From TMED109 sp002684605 (lineage in GTDB: Bacteria; Pseudomonadota; Alphaproteobacteria; TMED109): a DNA stretch of 64,000 bases. The position numbers were made by a program, and so were the translations under genes. The stretch spans positions 62,001 to 126,000 of the forward strand of contig CAJWSU010000001.1 of NCBI GenBank assembly GCA_913046335.1, read 5' to 3'. The notes below the pieces were generated by a model. That model searched no databases, was not told the DNA's origin, and was given only the letters and a program-made list of their open reading frames with translations. Below are positions 43,446 through 53,936 of the stretch, in pieces. How positions within the stretch are numbered: position 1 is the stretch's first letter; each line of letters opens with the position of its first letter.

Positions 43446-44236
43446 TAGTTTTTATTTTTTCTATCTTGAACTATTCTCTCATAAGACTCATTTATTCGAG
43501 AAAGTCTTTCATTAGCAAACTTAAGAAACTCATCAGGCAAACCTTTTGATACTAAAGTATCAGGGTGATACTCTTTTGCTAGGTTATAATATTTCTTTTT
43601 TAATTCTGTATCTGTATCATTAGGAGATGATAATAAAACCTTATAATCATCTTTAAGATTATATTGCTTATTAACTTCAAAAAATTGTATTTTGATAGAT
43701 TCAACTAAATTATTTGGCATTTTAAATATTTCAGCAATACCTTTAATCATTTTTTCTTCATTTAAATGAAGATCTCCATCGGCTAATGCTATTTTATATA
43801 GAGAATTTATAAACTCTATATATAATTCTTGTTGATTTCCAAAAACTGATAGTAATTGTTTTGCATACATCTCATAACCATCTGAACTTTTTTTAGCACT
43901 ATTAAAAATTTCACCTATTGCAATTTCATCTTTTGGATCAAAATCGAATACTTCGCGAAATTTTTTAACTTCATCTTGAGTGACCTGACCATCAGCTTTT
44001 GATAATTTTGCTGCAATTACTATAACTCCTGTAGCAAAAGCTAATTGTTTTTCCTGTTCATTATATTGAGAAAATTGACTGTCATTACTTTCTTCTTGAA
44101 ATGTATTAAAATTCTTAGCATCTCCCTTTCTAACCTTATCTATTTTATGCCCTAAAGCTAAGCCAAGTACTGCCCCTAATGGACCACCAAGAACCATTCC
44201 AGTTCCTCCTCCTATTATTTTTCCCCAAACTGACAT
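43445..44236 (-). CDS. DjlA-like co-chaperone (TerB-like + DnaJ domain)
   Basis: This 263-aa protein has a glycine-rich N-terminal hydrophobic segment (GGGTGMVLGGPLGAVLGLALG, split around residues 9-29), a central TerB-like acidic helical domain (about 62-185) and a C-terminal J domain with HPD at 224-226. This is the domain order of DjlA-type co-chaperones, which stimulate DnaK at the membrane. It is the first gene of a two-gene unit with the amidase. The substrate is unknown. Confidence 0.85.
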   Translation of the reverse strand: MSVWGKIIGGGTGMVLGGPLGAVLGLALGHKIDKVRKGDAKNFNTFQEESNDSQFSQYNEQEKQLAFATGVIVIAAKLSKADGQVTQDEVKKFREVFDFDPKDEIAIGEIFNSAKKSSDGYEMYAKQLLSVFGNQQELYIEFINSLYKIALADGDLHLNEEKMIKGIAEIFKMPNNLVESIKIQFFEVNKQYNLKDDYKVLLSSPNDTDTELKKKYYNLAKEYHPDTLVSKGLPDEFLKFANERLSRINESYERIVQDRKNKN

Positions 44237-44314
44237 AAAATAATCCTTTTAATAAAATTAACATTATTGTTAAATAATAAATATATTAATATTTTAAATT
44301 AGTAGAGCTTAAAA

Positions 44315-47300
44315 TTGATTAACTTGAAATATAAAAATAATAAATGGGACTTTTGGATAGATAGAGGTGGTACTTTTACTGACATAGTAGCCATTGATCC
44401 AAATGGAGTTTTTCATACAAAAAAAATTCTTTCTCATAATCCTTCTTTCTATAAAGACTCAATCATAGAAGGAATAAGACAGTTTTTAAAAATAAAAAAA
44501 AAGAAAAGAATATGTTCTAATTTAATTAGTGAAGTAAGGATTGGAACAACTGTAGCTACAAATACGCTATTAACTAAAGCAGGTGATAAAACTTGCTTAT
44601 TCATAACAAAAGGTTTTAAAGATTCCTTAAAAATAGGTGACCAATCTCGCCTAGACATTTTTGCTAGAAGAATTATTCCTCATAAAATACTTTACGATAA
44701 TGTTTACGAAATTTCAGAAAGGTTATCAAATACAGGAAAAGTATTAGTAAAAATAGATATACAAAATGCTAAGACTTTGATGAAAAAAGCACTAAATAAA
44801 GGATACAAATCTGCTGCAATTGTTCTAATTCATGCTTGGAAATATCCTAAACATGAAAAAATATTAAAAAAAATAGCTATAGAACTAGGTTTTAGAAATG
44901 TATGCATAAGTTATGACACTGCTCCATTAATTGGATTAAATTCCAGGGGAGATACTACCGTTGTAGATGCTTACTTAACTCCTAAATTAAACCGATATAC
45001 TAAAAATATATCCTTAAATATAAAAAATACTAAAATATTTTATATTAAATCTACCGGCGGATTAACTTCTAGCAAAAATTTTAGTGGCAAAGACGCAGTA
45101 TTGTCTGGACCAGCTGGAGGAGTAATTGCTGCTGTAGAAACTAATAAATTATATAAAAATTATGAAGGAATAATAGGTCTAGATATGGGGGGCACGTCAA
45201 CTGACGTATTTCACTATAAAGACCATTATGAAAGGTCACATGAAAATATTATTGCTGGCAATAAAATAAAAGTACCTATGCTTAATATCAATACTATTGC
45301 GGCAGGTGGAGGCTCAATAATAAAGTTAGAAGGATCTAAAATAACAGTTGGCCCAGAAAGTGCAGGAGCATCGCCGGGTCCAGCTTGTTATGGCATGGGC
45401 GGACCTGCTACAATTACAGACTGCAACCTAGTACTAGGATATATTCAGACCAATAATTTTCCTAAAATTTTTGGAAAACATTCGAACAAACCTATAGATA
45501 GAAAAACTTCAATAAAAGCTTTAAAAAAAATAACTAATGACATTCTAAAGTTCTCTAAAGAAAATATTTCAATATATGAATTAGCTAAAGGCGCTATTAG
45601 TGTAGCTAACGAAAGTATGGCCAATGCTATTAGAAATATTTCTATAGAAAAAGGTCATGATATAGAAAAACATGCTTTAGTAGGCTATGGCGCAGCAGCT
45701 GGTCAACATATATGCAATATTGCTGATTTATTAAATTTAAAAACTATTATTATACATCGATTTTCGAGTGTTTTTAGTGCATACGGTATAGGTTTTTCAG
45801 AATTTAAAGTTATTAAAACAATCACAATTGAAAAAGAAATATATAGTAAATGTAAAGAATTAAATAAGGATTATAAAAAATTAGAAAAACAAGGAATACA
45901 AGAACTTAAGATAAGTGACCCTTTAGTTAAATTAAAAGACATAACTATAATAAGAACAATTAGTTTAAAATATAATGGCACGGATAGTTTCATCAGATTA
46001 GAGTACGAAGAATTAGACATATGCATAAAAAAATTTAAAAGTTTATATAAAAAACAATTTGGTTTTTTGCATCTAAATAGATCAATTGTTATTGATAATA
46101 TTTCAATTGAAGCATTTATACCTAATAAGATTAATTATCCACCAGTTAAAAATCTGAAAATTAACTATGATGTTAAAAATGAAGAAAAATGCTCAACCTA
46201 TATAGAGAATGAATTTCAAATTATTAATTCTTATAATAGAGAAAATTTGAAAATAGGAGATTACATTAAAGGTCCCTCAATAATATATGAAAATAATACA
46301 GCATTATATATTTCAGAATTATGGAATGGGTATATTAATAGAGATAGTCAAATTATCCTGTCTAAAAATAAAAACAAAAAAAATAAAATAATTACTAATA
46401 AAAAAGTTGATCCTATACGACTAGAGATTTTTAACAATATGTTTATGGCTATAGCCGAGGAAATGGGAACAGTTCTAAAAAATACCGCATATTCGGTTAA
46501 CATAAAAGAAAGGTTAGATTTTTCTTGCGCTTTATTTGACAGAAAAGGTGGATTAATTGCAAATGCTCCCCATATTCCTATTCACTTAGGTTCTATGGGA
46601 GAAAGTGTAAAATTTGTAATACAAAAAAATAAAAAGAATATGAATAATGGAGACAGTTTTATACATAATAATCCATATACTGGTGGAACCCATTTACCTG
46701 ATATTACCGTTATTACTCCTATTTTTATATCACATAAAAAAAATCCTGATTTTTTTGTTGCAAGTAGAGCACATCATTCTGACATAGGTGGAAGCACTCC
46801 TGGTTCTATGCCAGCTATGTCTTCAAATATAAATGAAGAAGGTGCAGTTTTTAATGGAGAAAAAATTGTTAATAAAGGAATACTTAATTATAAGACTATT
46901 TTTAAAATTTTTAACACATCTAAATACCCTGCAAGAAATGTTGATTCAAATTTTGCAGACCTTGCAGCGCAACTAGCAGCATCCAATTCTGGAAAAAATA
47001 GTATAAATAGAATGATTAATAAATATACCCTTAATACAATAAATGCCTATATGAAACATGTTACTAATAATGCTGAAGAATCAATAAAAAATGCTCTGAG
47101 TAGATTAAAAAATGGTAAATATGAGACTTTAATGGATAATGGTTCAAAAATTAAAGTTAATATTATAATTAATAAAAAAGATAATACTGCTAGCTTTGAT
47201 TTTACAGGCTCTTCAGAACAAACATCTGATAACTTTAACACTCCTAAAGCGGTAACTAAATCCGCTATTCTTTATGTTTTAAGAACATTAATAGAAAAAA

Positions 47301-47944
47301 AAATACCCTTAAACGATGGCTGCTTAAAGCCAATTAAAATTATCATACCTAATAATTCTATACTAAATCCGAAATATCCTGCAGCTGTAGTTGCTGGAAA
47401 TGTTGAAACAAGTCAAACTATAGTCGATACCATCAATAGTGCATTAAAAATCCAAGCTGCATGTTATGGAACTATGAGTAATTTTACTTTTGGCAGTAAT
47501 AATTATGGATATTATGAAACTATTTGTGGCGGCGAAGGTGCAAGCAATAATCATAATGGTGCAAGTGCAGTTCAATGCCATATGACTAATACGAGAATGA
47601 CAGATCCTGAAATATTAGAATTGCGTTATCCAGTTAAAATAAATAATTTTTCTATAAGAAAGAATAGTGGTGGTAAAGGTTTATTTAATGGAGGAGATGG
47701 AGTTATCAGAGAAATTGAATTTTATAAAAGTATGACGGCTGTAATTTTATCAAATAGAAGAAAAATAGCTCCAAATGGAATTCTAGATGGAAACGATGCT
47801 TCAAAAGGAATCAACCTGATAAAAAAAAAAGGTAAGGGCATTAAAAAATTAGATTCAAGTGTAACCATTGATATAAAACCTGGAGATGCTATTATAATAA
47901 AAACTCCGGGTGGAGGCGGGTATGGCAAAAAAGCAACACATTAA
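44315..47944 (+). CDS. 5-oxoprolinase-type hydantoinase (fused HyuA-HyuB)
   Basis: This 1209-aa protein fuses a HyuA-like ATP-binding half (about 1-520; FWIDRGGTFTDIVAIDP, GGLTSS, LDMGGTSTDV) to a HyuB-like half (about 700-1205; NAPHIPIHLGSMGESV, HHSDIGGSTPGSMPA, GNVETSQTIVD, and the end TPGGGGYG). The one-chain architecture and length fit ATP-dependent 5-oxoprolinase, which opens 5-oxoproline to glutamate. N-methylhydantoinases share the family, so the substrate is inferred. It starts with TTG at 44315; no in-frame ATG lies close. It stands alone on its strand. Confidence 0.88.
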   Translation: MINLKYKNNKWDFWIDRGGTFTDIVAIDPNGVFHTKKILSHNPSFYKDSIIEGIRQFLKIKKKKRICSNLISEVRIGTTVATNTLLTKAGDKTCLFITKGFKDSLKIGDQSRLDIFARRIIPHKILYDNVYEISERLSNTGKVLVKIDIQNAKTLMKKALNKGYKSAAIVLIHAWKYPKHEKILKKIAIELGFRNVCISYDTAPLIGLNSRGDTTVVDAYLTPKLNRYTKNISLNIKNTKIFYIKSTGGLTSSKNFSGKDAVLSGPAGGVIAAVETNKLYKNYEGIIGLDMGGTSTDVFHYKDHYERSHENIIAGNKIKVPMLNINTIAAGGGSIIKLEGSKITVGPESAGASPGPACYGMGGPATITDCNLVLGYIQTNNFPKIFGKHSNKPIDRKTSIKALKKITNDILKFSKENISIYELAKGAISVANESMANAIRNISIEKGHDIEKHALVGYGAAAGQHICNIADLLNLKTIIIHRFSSVFSAYGIGFSEFKVIKTITIEKEIYSKCKELNKDYKKLEKQGIQELKISDPLVKLKDITIIRTISLKYNGTDSFIRLEYEELDICIKKFKSLYKKQFGFLHLNRSIVIDNISIEAFIPNKINYPPVKNLKINYDVKNEEKCSTYIENEFQIINSYNRENLKIGDYIKGPSIIYENNTALYISELWNGYINRDSQIILSKNKNKKNKIITNKKVDPIRLEIFNNMFMAIAEEMGTVLKNTAYSVNIKERLDFSCALFDRKGGLIANAPHIPIHLGSMGESVKFVIQKNKKNMNNGDSFIHNNPYTGGTHLPDITVITPIFISHKKNPDFFVASRAHHSDIGGSTPGSMPAMSSNINEEGAVFNGEKIVNKGILNYKTIFKIFNTSKYPARNVDSNFADLAAQLAASNSGKNSINRMINKYTLNTINAYMKHVTNNAEESIKNALSRLKNGKYETLMDNGSKIKVNIIINKKDNTASFDFTGSSEQTSDNFNTPKAVTKSAILYVLRTLIEKKIPLNDGCLKPIKIIIPNNSILNPKYPAAVVAGNVETSQTIVDTINSALKIQAACYGTMSNFTFGSNNYGYYETICGGEGASNNHNGASAVQCHMTNTRMTDPEILELRYPVKINNFSIRKNSGGKGLFNGGDGVIREIEFYKSMTAVILSNRRKIAPNGILDGNDASKGINLIKKKGKGIKKLDSSVTIDIKPGDAIIIKTPGGGGYGKKATH

Positions 47945-48024
47945 TGATAATATCTTATTTAAAGTAACTTGAACAAGAATAATTAAATAGTATGTTGTAT
48001 ACTATATAAAATAGTTTGGGAAAA

Positions 48025-48786
48025 ATGTATAAAAATATAATTAGTTTTAAAATTTTACTTATAATAATTTTATTTTTTTTAAATGGATGTGCTTCTAGCC
48101 CTGATACTGCAGGAAAACAAGAAAATGATCCTTTTGAATCTATCAATAGAGAAATTTATGCTTTTAATGATGGCGCTGATGAGTACGTAATAGGACCTAT
48201 AGCTCATGCATATAGAGACATTATTCCTAACCCAGTTAGAGACAGCATTAGAAACTTTCTTCTTAATTTAAAAACACCTCTAAGCGCTATGAATGCTACT
48301 TTACAAGGCGATTTTACTAGAGGTATTACCGCAGTAGGAAGGTTTGCAGTAAATAGTACTGCAGGTTTATTAGGATTATTCGATGTTGCAAATTATATAG
48401 GGCTTGAACCAGTAGATGAAGATGTAGGCCAAACGCTAGGGGCATGGGGAATAGAGCCAGGACCATATTTAATACTTCCTTTTCTAGGACCTTCTTCTAC
48501 TAGAGATTTAGCGGGAAAAGTAGGAGATTGGTTAATTGACCCATTAGGGCTGTACCTAATTAGAGAGGATTATGAAGATTTTTTATTAGCAACAAAAGTT
48601 ACACAAGCCCTAGATACCAGAGTCCAATTAGATGGAGTTATTGAAGGCACAAGAGAAAATTCTTTAGATCCATATGCAATTATGAGAACAATGTATTTGC
48701 AAAGAAGAGTAAGACAAATAGCTAATGAAGAATCTGAAGATACTTCTATTTATGATATAGATATTGATATAATGCTTTTAGACTAA
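48025..48786 (+). CDS. mlaA: MlaA (VacJ) outer membrane lipoprotein
   Basis: MlaA removes misplaced phospholipids from the outer leaflet of the outer membrane. With the ATG at 48025 it has 253 residues and a short signal peptide ending in LNGC (Cys22). The conserved NDPFESINREIYAFND start, the PLSAMNATLQGDF region, GRFAVNST, GLFDVA and the GPYLILPFLGPSSTRDL loop are visible. A TTG at 48016 would add three residues. mlaC follows after 18 bases; the inner-membrane MlaFEDB genes are not in this window. Confidence 0.94.
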   Translation: MYKNIISFKILLIIILFFLNGCASSPDTAGKQENDPFESINREIYAFNDGADEYVIGPIAHAYRDIIPNPVRDSIRNFLLNLKTPLSAMNATLQGDFTRGITAVGRFAVNSTAGLLGLFDVANYIGLEPVDEDVGQTLGAWGIEPGPYLILPFLGPSSTRDLAGKVGDWLIDPLGLYLIREDYEDFLLATKVTQALDTRVQLDGVIEGTRENSLDPYAIMRTMYLQRRVRQIANEESEDTSIYDIDIDIMLLD

Positions 48787-48804
48787 TGAAGGTAATAAAA
48801 GAGT

Positions 48805-49407
48805 ATGATTAAAACGTTAAAACATATTTGTATTAATTTATTTATAATGCTTTGTATTTCAAAATATAGTTATGCAATAGAAGAAAGTTTAGCTGTTAAA
48901 TATATTGAAGGAGTAGGCCAACAAGCTATTAATATTCTTAAAACCCCTATAGAAGATTTGCAGACTAGAGAATTGCTATTTGCAAGAATGCTAAATAATA
49001 ATTTTGATAAAAAGCTTATCCATAGAGCTGTACTTGGAAAAGCTTCTAAAGGAGCTTCGCCAGGAGAGCTTGTAAGATTTGGTAATGCATTTGATAAACA
49101 TATTGTAAAAGTTTATGCCTCTCAATTAGGAGTCTATTCAAATCAATTATTTATAATTGATAAAGCTTTTAATAAGGGAAAAAAGGATACTATTGTATCT
49201 TCTCATATAGAGCATGAAACTGCTCCTCCTCTAAGGATAGATTGGCGACTTAGAGATAGAGGCAATGGAATTAAAATTATAGATATAGCTATAGAAGGTG
49301 TAAGCCTATTAGCTACAAAAAGAGCAGACTTTGGTGCTTCTATTAAAAAAGGCGGCTTACATTCTTTAATTATTGATCTAGAAACAAAGAATGCTGAAAA
49401 TAAATAA
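48805..49407 (+). CDS. mlaC: MlaC-family phospholipid-binding periplasmic protein
   Basis: This 200-aa secreted protein (signal peptide about 1-24, ending SYA) belongs to the MlaC/Ttg2 toluene-tolerance family, which carries phospholipid between MlaA and the inner membrane. RTDWRLRDRGNGIKIIDIAIEGVSL-like text (RIDWRLRDRGNGIKII, then IAIEGVSLL) is the family's most conserved stretch. The pairing with mlaA 18 bases upstream supports the call. Its stop is one base from the convergent ettA stop. Confidence 0.9.
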   Translation: MIKTLKHICINLFIMLCISKYSYAIEESLAVKYIEGVGQQAINILKTPIEDLQTRELLFARMLNNNFDKKLIHRAVLGKASKGASPGELVRFGNAFDKHIVKVYASQLGVYSNQLFIIDKAFNKGKKDTIVSSHIEHETAPPLRIDWRLRDRGNGIKIIDIAIEGVSLLATKRADFGASIKKGGLHSLIIDLETKNAENK

Positions 49408-49408
49408 T

Positions 49409-51091
49409 TTACCTTGAAATTGGTTTATATTTGATTCTGTGAGGTCTATCCGAAGATTCTCCAAGTCTTCTTTTTCTGTCTTCTTCATAAGACCCATAAT
49501 TTCCCTGAAACCATTCAACATGGCTAGAACCTTCAAAAGCTAATATATGTGTGGCTATCCTATCTAAAAAATATCGGTCATGACTAGTTATTAAAGCACA
49601 ACCAGAAAATGAACCTAAAGCTTCTTCAAGTGCCCTTAAAGTATCTACATCTAAATCATTAGTTGGTTCATCTAATAACAATACATTTGCTCCTGACTTT
49701 AACATTTTAGCTAAATGAACTCTATTTCTCTCTCCACCAGATAATTGACCAATAATTTTTTGCTGATCACCACCTTTGAAATTAAACCATGAAACATATG
49801 CTCTACTAGGAACGGTCTGTCTTCCGAGTTCAGTCTGTTCAGCACCTTCACTAATTTCACTCCATACAGTGTTTTTATCATTTAATGAATCTCTATTTTG
49901 ATCAATATATCCTAAATTAACACTTTCACCTACAGACATATTTCCACTATCCGCTTTATCTTTTTCAGAAATCATATTAAACAATGTAGTTTTACCTGCT
50001 CCATTTGGGCCAATTATACCTACTATTGCACCAGGTGGAATTTTAAATGATAAATTATCGATTAATAATTTATCTCCAAAACCTTTACTAATATTTTTTG
50101 CTTCAATAACATTAGCTCCTAACCTTTCTCCTGAAGGAATAACGATTTGCTGAGGAGAAGGACCTTTCTCTCTTTCTTGAGATGCTGCAACTAGAGCTTC
50201 ATATGCATTCACTCTTGCTTGAGATTTAGATTGTCTTGCTTTTGGATTTTGCCTCACCCAATCTAGCTCATTAGAAATAGTTTTTTGTATAGATACTTCT
50301 TCTCTAGCTTCTTGCTTAAGTCTTTTATGCTTATGCTCCAACCAATTAGAATAATTACCTTCAAATGGAATTAAATTACCTCTATCTATCTCTAAAATCC
50401 AACCTGCAACATTATCTAAAAAATACCTATCATGTGTTATAGCAACAACTGTGCCAGAAAAATCAGCTAATGTTCTTTCCAACCAGGCTACAGATTCGGC
50501 ATCTAAATGATTAGTAGGTTCATCTAATAAAAGCATGTCTGGCTTTGATAATAATAACTGGCATAAAGCTACTCTTCTTTTTTCTCCTCCTGACAAATCA
50601 GAAATATTACTCTCAGCAGGCGGACATCGCAGAGCATCCATTGCTATTTCAATATGTCTATCTATATCCCACCCATCTATAGCATCAATTTTTTCTTGAA
50701 GTTCTGCTTGTTTAGCTAACAGATTATTCATCTCTTCATCTGTTGAAACCTCTCCAAATTTTAAACTTACTTCTTCAAACTCCTTTAAAGTATTTTTTAC
50801 ATCTGCAATACCTAACATGATATTTTCAAATACATTTAAATCTTTATCTAAAACTGGTTCCTGAGCTAGATAACCTACTTTTATATTTTCTGCAGACCAG
50901 GCTTCTCCAGAGAATTCTTTATCTAAACCGGCCATAATTTTTAATAGTGTAGATTTTCCTGCACCATTAGATCCTAATACTCCAATTTTAGCTCCTGGAT
51001 AAAAAGATAGCCAACCGTCTTTTATTACTTGCTTGCCACCTGGCCAAGTTTTATTCAATTCCTTCATTACGTAAACATATTTGGCGCTCAT
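49409..51091 (-). CDS. ettA: Energy-dependent translational throttle protein EttA
   Basis: This ABC-F ATPase gates early elongation on the ribosome according to energy charge. Two nucleotide-binding domains are complete: GSNGAGKST, LSGGEKRRVAL and LLLDEPTNHLDAES, then GPNGAGKTT, LSGGERNRVHL and LLLDEPTNDLDVDT, with the arm and linker between. An in-frame ATG at 51106 exists. GGAG sits nine bases before ATG 51091, and that start (MSAKYVYVM) matches the EttA N-terminus, giving 560 residues. Confidence 0.96.
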   Translation of the reverse strand: MSAKYVYVMKELNKTWPGGKQVIKDGWLSFYPGAKIGVLGSNGAGKSTLLKIMAGLDKEFSGEAWSAENIKVGYLAQEPVLDKDLNVFENIMLGIADVKNTLKEFEEVSLKFGEVSTDEEMNNLLAKQAELQEKIDAIDGWDIDRHIEIAMDALRCPPAESNISDLSGGEKRRVALCQLLLSKPDMLLLDEPTNHLDAESVAWLERTLADFSGTVVAITHDRYFLDNVAGWILEIDRGNLIPFEGNYSNWLEHKHKRLKQEAREEVSIQKTISNELDWVRQNPKARQSKSQARVNAYEALVAASQEREKGPSPQQIVIPSGERLGANVIEAKNISKGFGDKLLIDNLSFKIPPGAIVGIIGPNGAGKTTLFNMISEKDKADSGNMSVGESVNLGYIDQNRDSLNDKNTVWSEISEGAEQTELGRQTVPSRAYVSWFNFKGGDQQKIIGQLSGGERNRVHLAKMLKSGANVLLLDEPTNDLDVDTLRALEEALGSFSGCALITSHDRYFLDRIATHILAFEGSSHVEWFQGNYGSYEEDRKRRLGESSDRPHRIKYKPISR

Positions 51092-51217
51092 AAATTTAAT
51101 CTCCATTTATACAGGTAATTGCTTTATATATTAAAAATATATAAAAAAGACTTATAAACATTTAAAATAAGAAGCAAAGTATTCTTTAAAAAAAGTATAT
51201 AGGAAAATGATAAAAAA

Positions 51218-52693
51218 ATGAACAAAACAAAGTTTATTGGTTTACTTATAGGAATAATATTTCTTATTGCTACTTGTTTACTGCCTTCACCTGAATCATT
51301 AAATAATAAAGCGTGGCTGACTTTAGGCGTTGCCCTGCTCATGGCAACTTGGTGGTTAACAGAAGCTATTCCCTTACCTGCTACAGGGCTGGTTCCTATA
51401 GTTCTTTTTCCAATATTAGATATAAGTCCTATAAAAGCAACAGCCCAAGGTTTTAGTCATCCTATAATATTTCTTTTTATGGGAGGTTTTATAATTGGTT
51501 TAGCTATGCAGCATACAGGGCTTCATAAAAGAATAGCTTATTATATAATATCTAAATTTAAAAGTAGTCCTAAATCTCTAATTTTTGGATTTATGTGTGC
51601 TACTGCTTTTTTATCCATGTGGATTAGCAATAGTGCAACAGCCATTATGATGTTACCGATTGCGTTATCTATTATTACTGTATTTAAAGAAGATAAAAAT
51701 AATGTTAAAAATCATAACTTTGATAAAAGTTTAGTATTAAGTATTGCATTTTCAGCAACAATTGGAGGAATAGCAACAATAATTGGAACTCCTCCTAATA
51801 CGGTAATGGCTGCCATGCTCTCAGAAATGTATAATTATGAAATAAGTTTTGTAGACTGGTTAAAAATTGGACTTCCTACTTCAATTATACTTCTGCCTAT
51901 AGCCTGGATAATACTTACTTTTTTATGTTTTCCTTTAGATTCTAAAATAACAATAAAAGACAAGGTAATTAAGGATAAAATAAAAGAATTAGGTACAGTC
52001 ACTCAAGATGAAGTAATGGTAGGAATCGTCTTTATAGTAACAGCTTTTTTATGGATATCTAGAAAGTGGATTTCAAATGCATTAGTAGGTGTAATTCCTT
52101 CTGGAGCAATAAATGATTCTTCAATAGCAATAATGGCTGCAATTTTTTTATTTATTATACCCTCCAATAGACCAAAAAGACAAAGATTAATTAATTGGGA
52201 AGTTGCCCAAAATATACCTTGGGGTGCACTAATATTAATTGGTGGCGGGTTATCTCTTGCCACAGTGATAAATACATCGGGATTAGCTGCATGGATTGGT
52301 TCTTTAAGTAATAGCCTATCCAACATATCTATTATACTTTTAGTCCTAATATGTGTGGCAAGTATTATTATACTAACAGAATTAACCTCTAACACAGCAA
52401 CTGCTTCAACATTTATTCCTATTCTGGGAGCAACAGCTCTGGGACTTGGTCAAGACCCTTTACTTTTAATTATTCCTGCTACACTTGCTGCAAGTTGTGC
52501 ATTTATGATGCCAGTTGCAACACCTCCTAATACCATTGCATATGCTTCTGGTCACCTCAAAATTTCTGATATGATAAAAGCAGGTATATGGTTAAATATA
52601 ATTTCTTTAATAATAATAGGAGTAATTATTGCACTGATTTTAGATCCCGTATTTGATGTAGAACTAAATAAAATTCCACTGTGGGTAAAATAA
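51218..52693 (+). CDS. SLC13/DASS-family sodium-coupled anion transporter
   Basis: This 491-aa polytopic protein has the two SNT sodium-site motifs of the divalent anion:sodium symporters: SNSATA (about 137-142) and SNTATA (about 393-398). Each is followed by a PPNT loop (IIGTPPNTV and VATPPNTIAYASG). Likely substrates are C4-dicarboxylates or sulfate-like anions; the sequence does not decide. It stands alone, with a 92-base gap before pntAA. Confidence 0.9.
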   Translation: MNKTKFIGLLIGIIFLIATCLLPSPESLNNKAWLTLGVALLMATWWLTEAIPLPATGLVPIVLFPILDISPIKATAQGFSHPIIFLFMGGFIIGLAMQHTGLHKRIAYYIISKFKSSPKSLIFGFMCATAFLSMWISNSATAIMMLPIALSIITVFKEDKNNVKNHNFDKSLVLSIAFSATIGGIATIIGTPPNTVMAAMLSEMYNYEISFVDWLKIGLPTSIILLPIAWIILTFLCFPLDSKITIKDKVIKDKIKELGTVTQDEVMVGIVFIVTAFLWISRKWISNALVGVIPSGAINDSSIAIMAAIFLFIIPSNRPKRQRLINWEVAQNIPWGALILIGGGLSLATVINTSGLAAWIGSLSNSLSNISIILLVLICVASIIILTELTSNTATASTFIPILGATALGLGQDPLLLIIPATLAASCAFMMPVATPPNTIAYASGHLKISDMIKAGIWLNIISLIIIGVIIALILDPVFDVELNKIPLWVK

Positions 52694-52723
52694 AAAAATA
52701 ATTATAATTATAAAAAAATAAAG

Positions 52724-52746
52724 ACTTGTAAAATATATTTATAAGT
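52724..52746 (+). terminator. Possible terminator after the anion transporter
   Basis: ACTTGTAAA (52724-52732) can pair with TTTATAAGT (52738-52746) over 9 bp with one G-U, around an ATATA loop, followed shortly by ATTAATTTTT. The stem is weak because it is almost all A-U. Confidence 0.3.
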
Positions 52747-52785
52747 ATTAATTTTTAAAATTAACTTAAAATAAGAATATGTAAT

Positions 52786-53919
52786 ATGAAAATTGCTATA
52801 GTAAAAGAAACAGAAGACTTAGAAAAACGGGTATCAGCATCTCCTGAAACAGTAAAAAAATTTATTTCTTTAGGTTTTTCCGTAGATATTGAAGAAGACG
52901 CTGGTGTAAGTTCTTTTTTTTCTAATGAGTCTTATAAAAATGCAGGGGCTAATATTGTTACTGATACTAAGACACTGATATCTTCTGCAGATATTGTTCT
53001 TAAAGTAAATACTGTTCATAAAGATGGAAATGGCTCAGATAATATTAAGTATTACAATAAAGGTACTAAAGTTATAGGTTTCTTAAAACCATTACAAAAC
53101 CAAGATAAAATAAAAGATCTAGCAAATAATCATATCGATGCCTTTTCTGTAGAACTTATACCTAGAATAAGTAGAGCTCAATCTATGGATGCTTTATCTT
53201 CTCAGTCTAATCTTGCAGGATATAAAGCTGTAATAGATTCTGTGTCTGAGTTTTCTAAGGCAATACCGATGATGATGACAGCTGCAGGTACTATTGCTCC
53301 TGCTAAGATTTTAATACTTGGAGCTGGAGTAGCTGGATTGCAAGCCATAGCTACTGCAAGACGACTAGGTGCTATAGTTTCCGCTTTTGATGTTAGGGCT
53401 GCCGCTAAAGAACAAGTTGAAAGCTTGGGTGCAAAATTTGTGGAAGTAATCTTAGAAAATGATACTATCTCTGATAATGAAACAGATAGTGGCTATGCTA
53501 AAGAAATGACAAATGAATATAAAAAACAACAAAAAGACCTTCTGCATAAAACTATTAAAGCTCAAGATATTGTCATAACTACTGCTTTAATTCCTGGGAA
53601 GGAAGCTCCAGAATTAATTACTGATGATATGGTTAAAGATATGAAACCAGGCTCTATAATTGTCGACTTAGCTGCAGAAGCTGGCGGTAATTGTAAACTC
53701 ACTAAATTAAATGAAACTATTGTTGAGCATGGTGTTAAAATAATGGGTTATGCAAATTTTCCGAGTAAATTATCTCAGGATGCAAGCAGTTTATACTCCA
53801 AAAACTTATTTAACTTTGTCCAATTAATGGTTAAAGATAAAAAAATTGAAATAGACTGGGAAGATGAAATACTAAAAAAATCTTGTGTTAGTCATGACGG
53901 TAAAGTTATGAACATATAG
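52786..53919 (+). CDS. pntAA: Proton-translocating NAD(P) transhydrogenase, subunit alpha part 1
   Basis: This 377-aa soluble NAD(H)-binding domain I has a Rossmann fold with GAGVAGLQAIATARRLGA (about 184-201), the N-terminal KETEDLEKRVSASPETV and the RQDD-loop region as ISRAQSMDALSSQSNLAGY. It starts an operon with pntAB and pntB, the split three-chain form known from Rhodospirillum rubrum. The enzyme uses the proton gradient to make NADPH from NADH. Confidence 0.97.
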   Translation: MKIAIVKETEDLEKRVSASPETVKKFISLGFSVDIEEDAGVSSFFSNESYKNAGANIVTDTKTLISSADIVLKVNTVHKDGNGSDNIKYYNKGTKVIGFLKPLQNQDKIKDLANNHIDAFSVELIPRISRAQSMDALSSQSNLAGYKAVIDSVSEFSKAIPMMMTAAGTIAPAKILILGAGVAGLQAIATARRLGAIVSAFDVRAAAKEQVESLGAKFVEVILENDTISDNETDSGYAKEMTNEYKKQQKDLLHKTIKAQDIVITTALIPGKEAPELITDDMVKDMKPGSIIVDLAAEAGGNCKLTKLNETIVEHGVKIMGYANFPSKLSQDASSLYSKNLFNFVQLMVKDKKIEIDWEDEILKKSCVSHDGKVMNI

Positions 53920-53936
53920 ACCTAGGAGAATACAGT

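Noticed and set aside
47955..48146. Minus-strand frame over the start of mlaA
   Set aside because: It overlaps the lipoprotein signal and start of MlaA, which is a certain gene, and shows no protein-like pattern.
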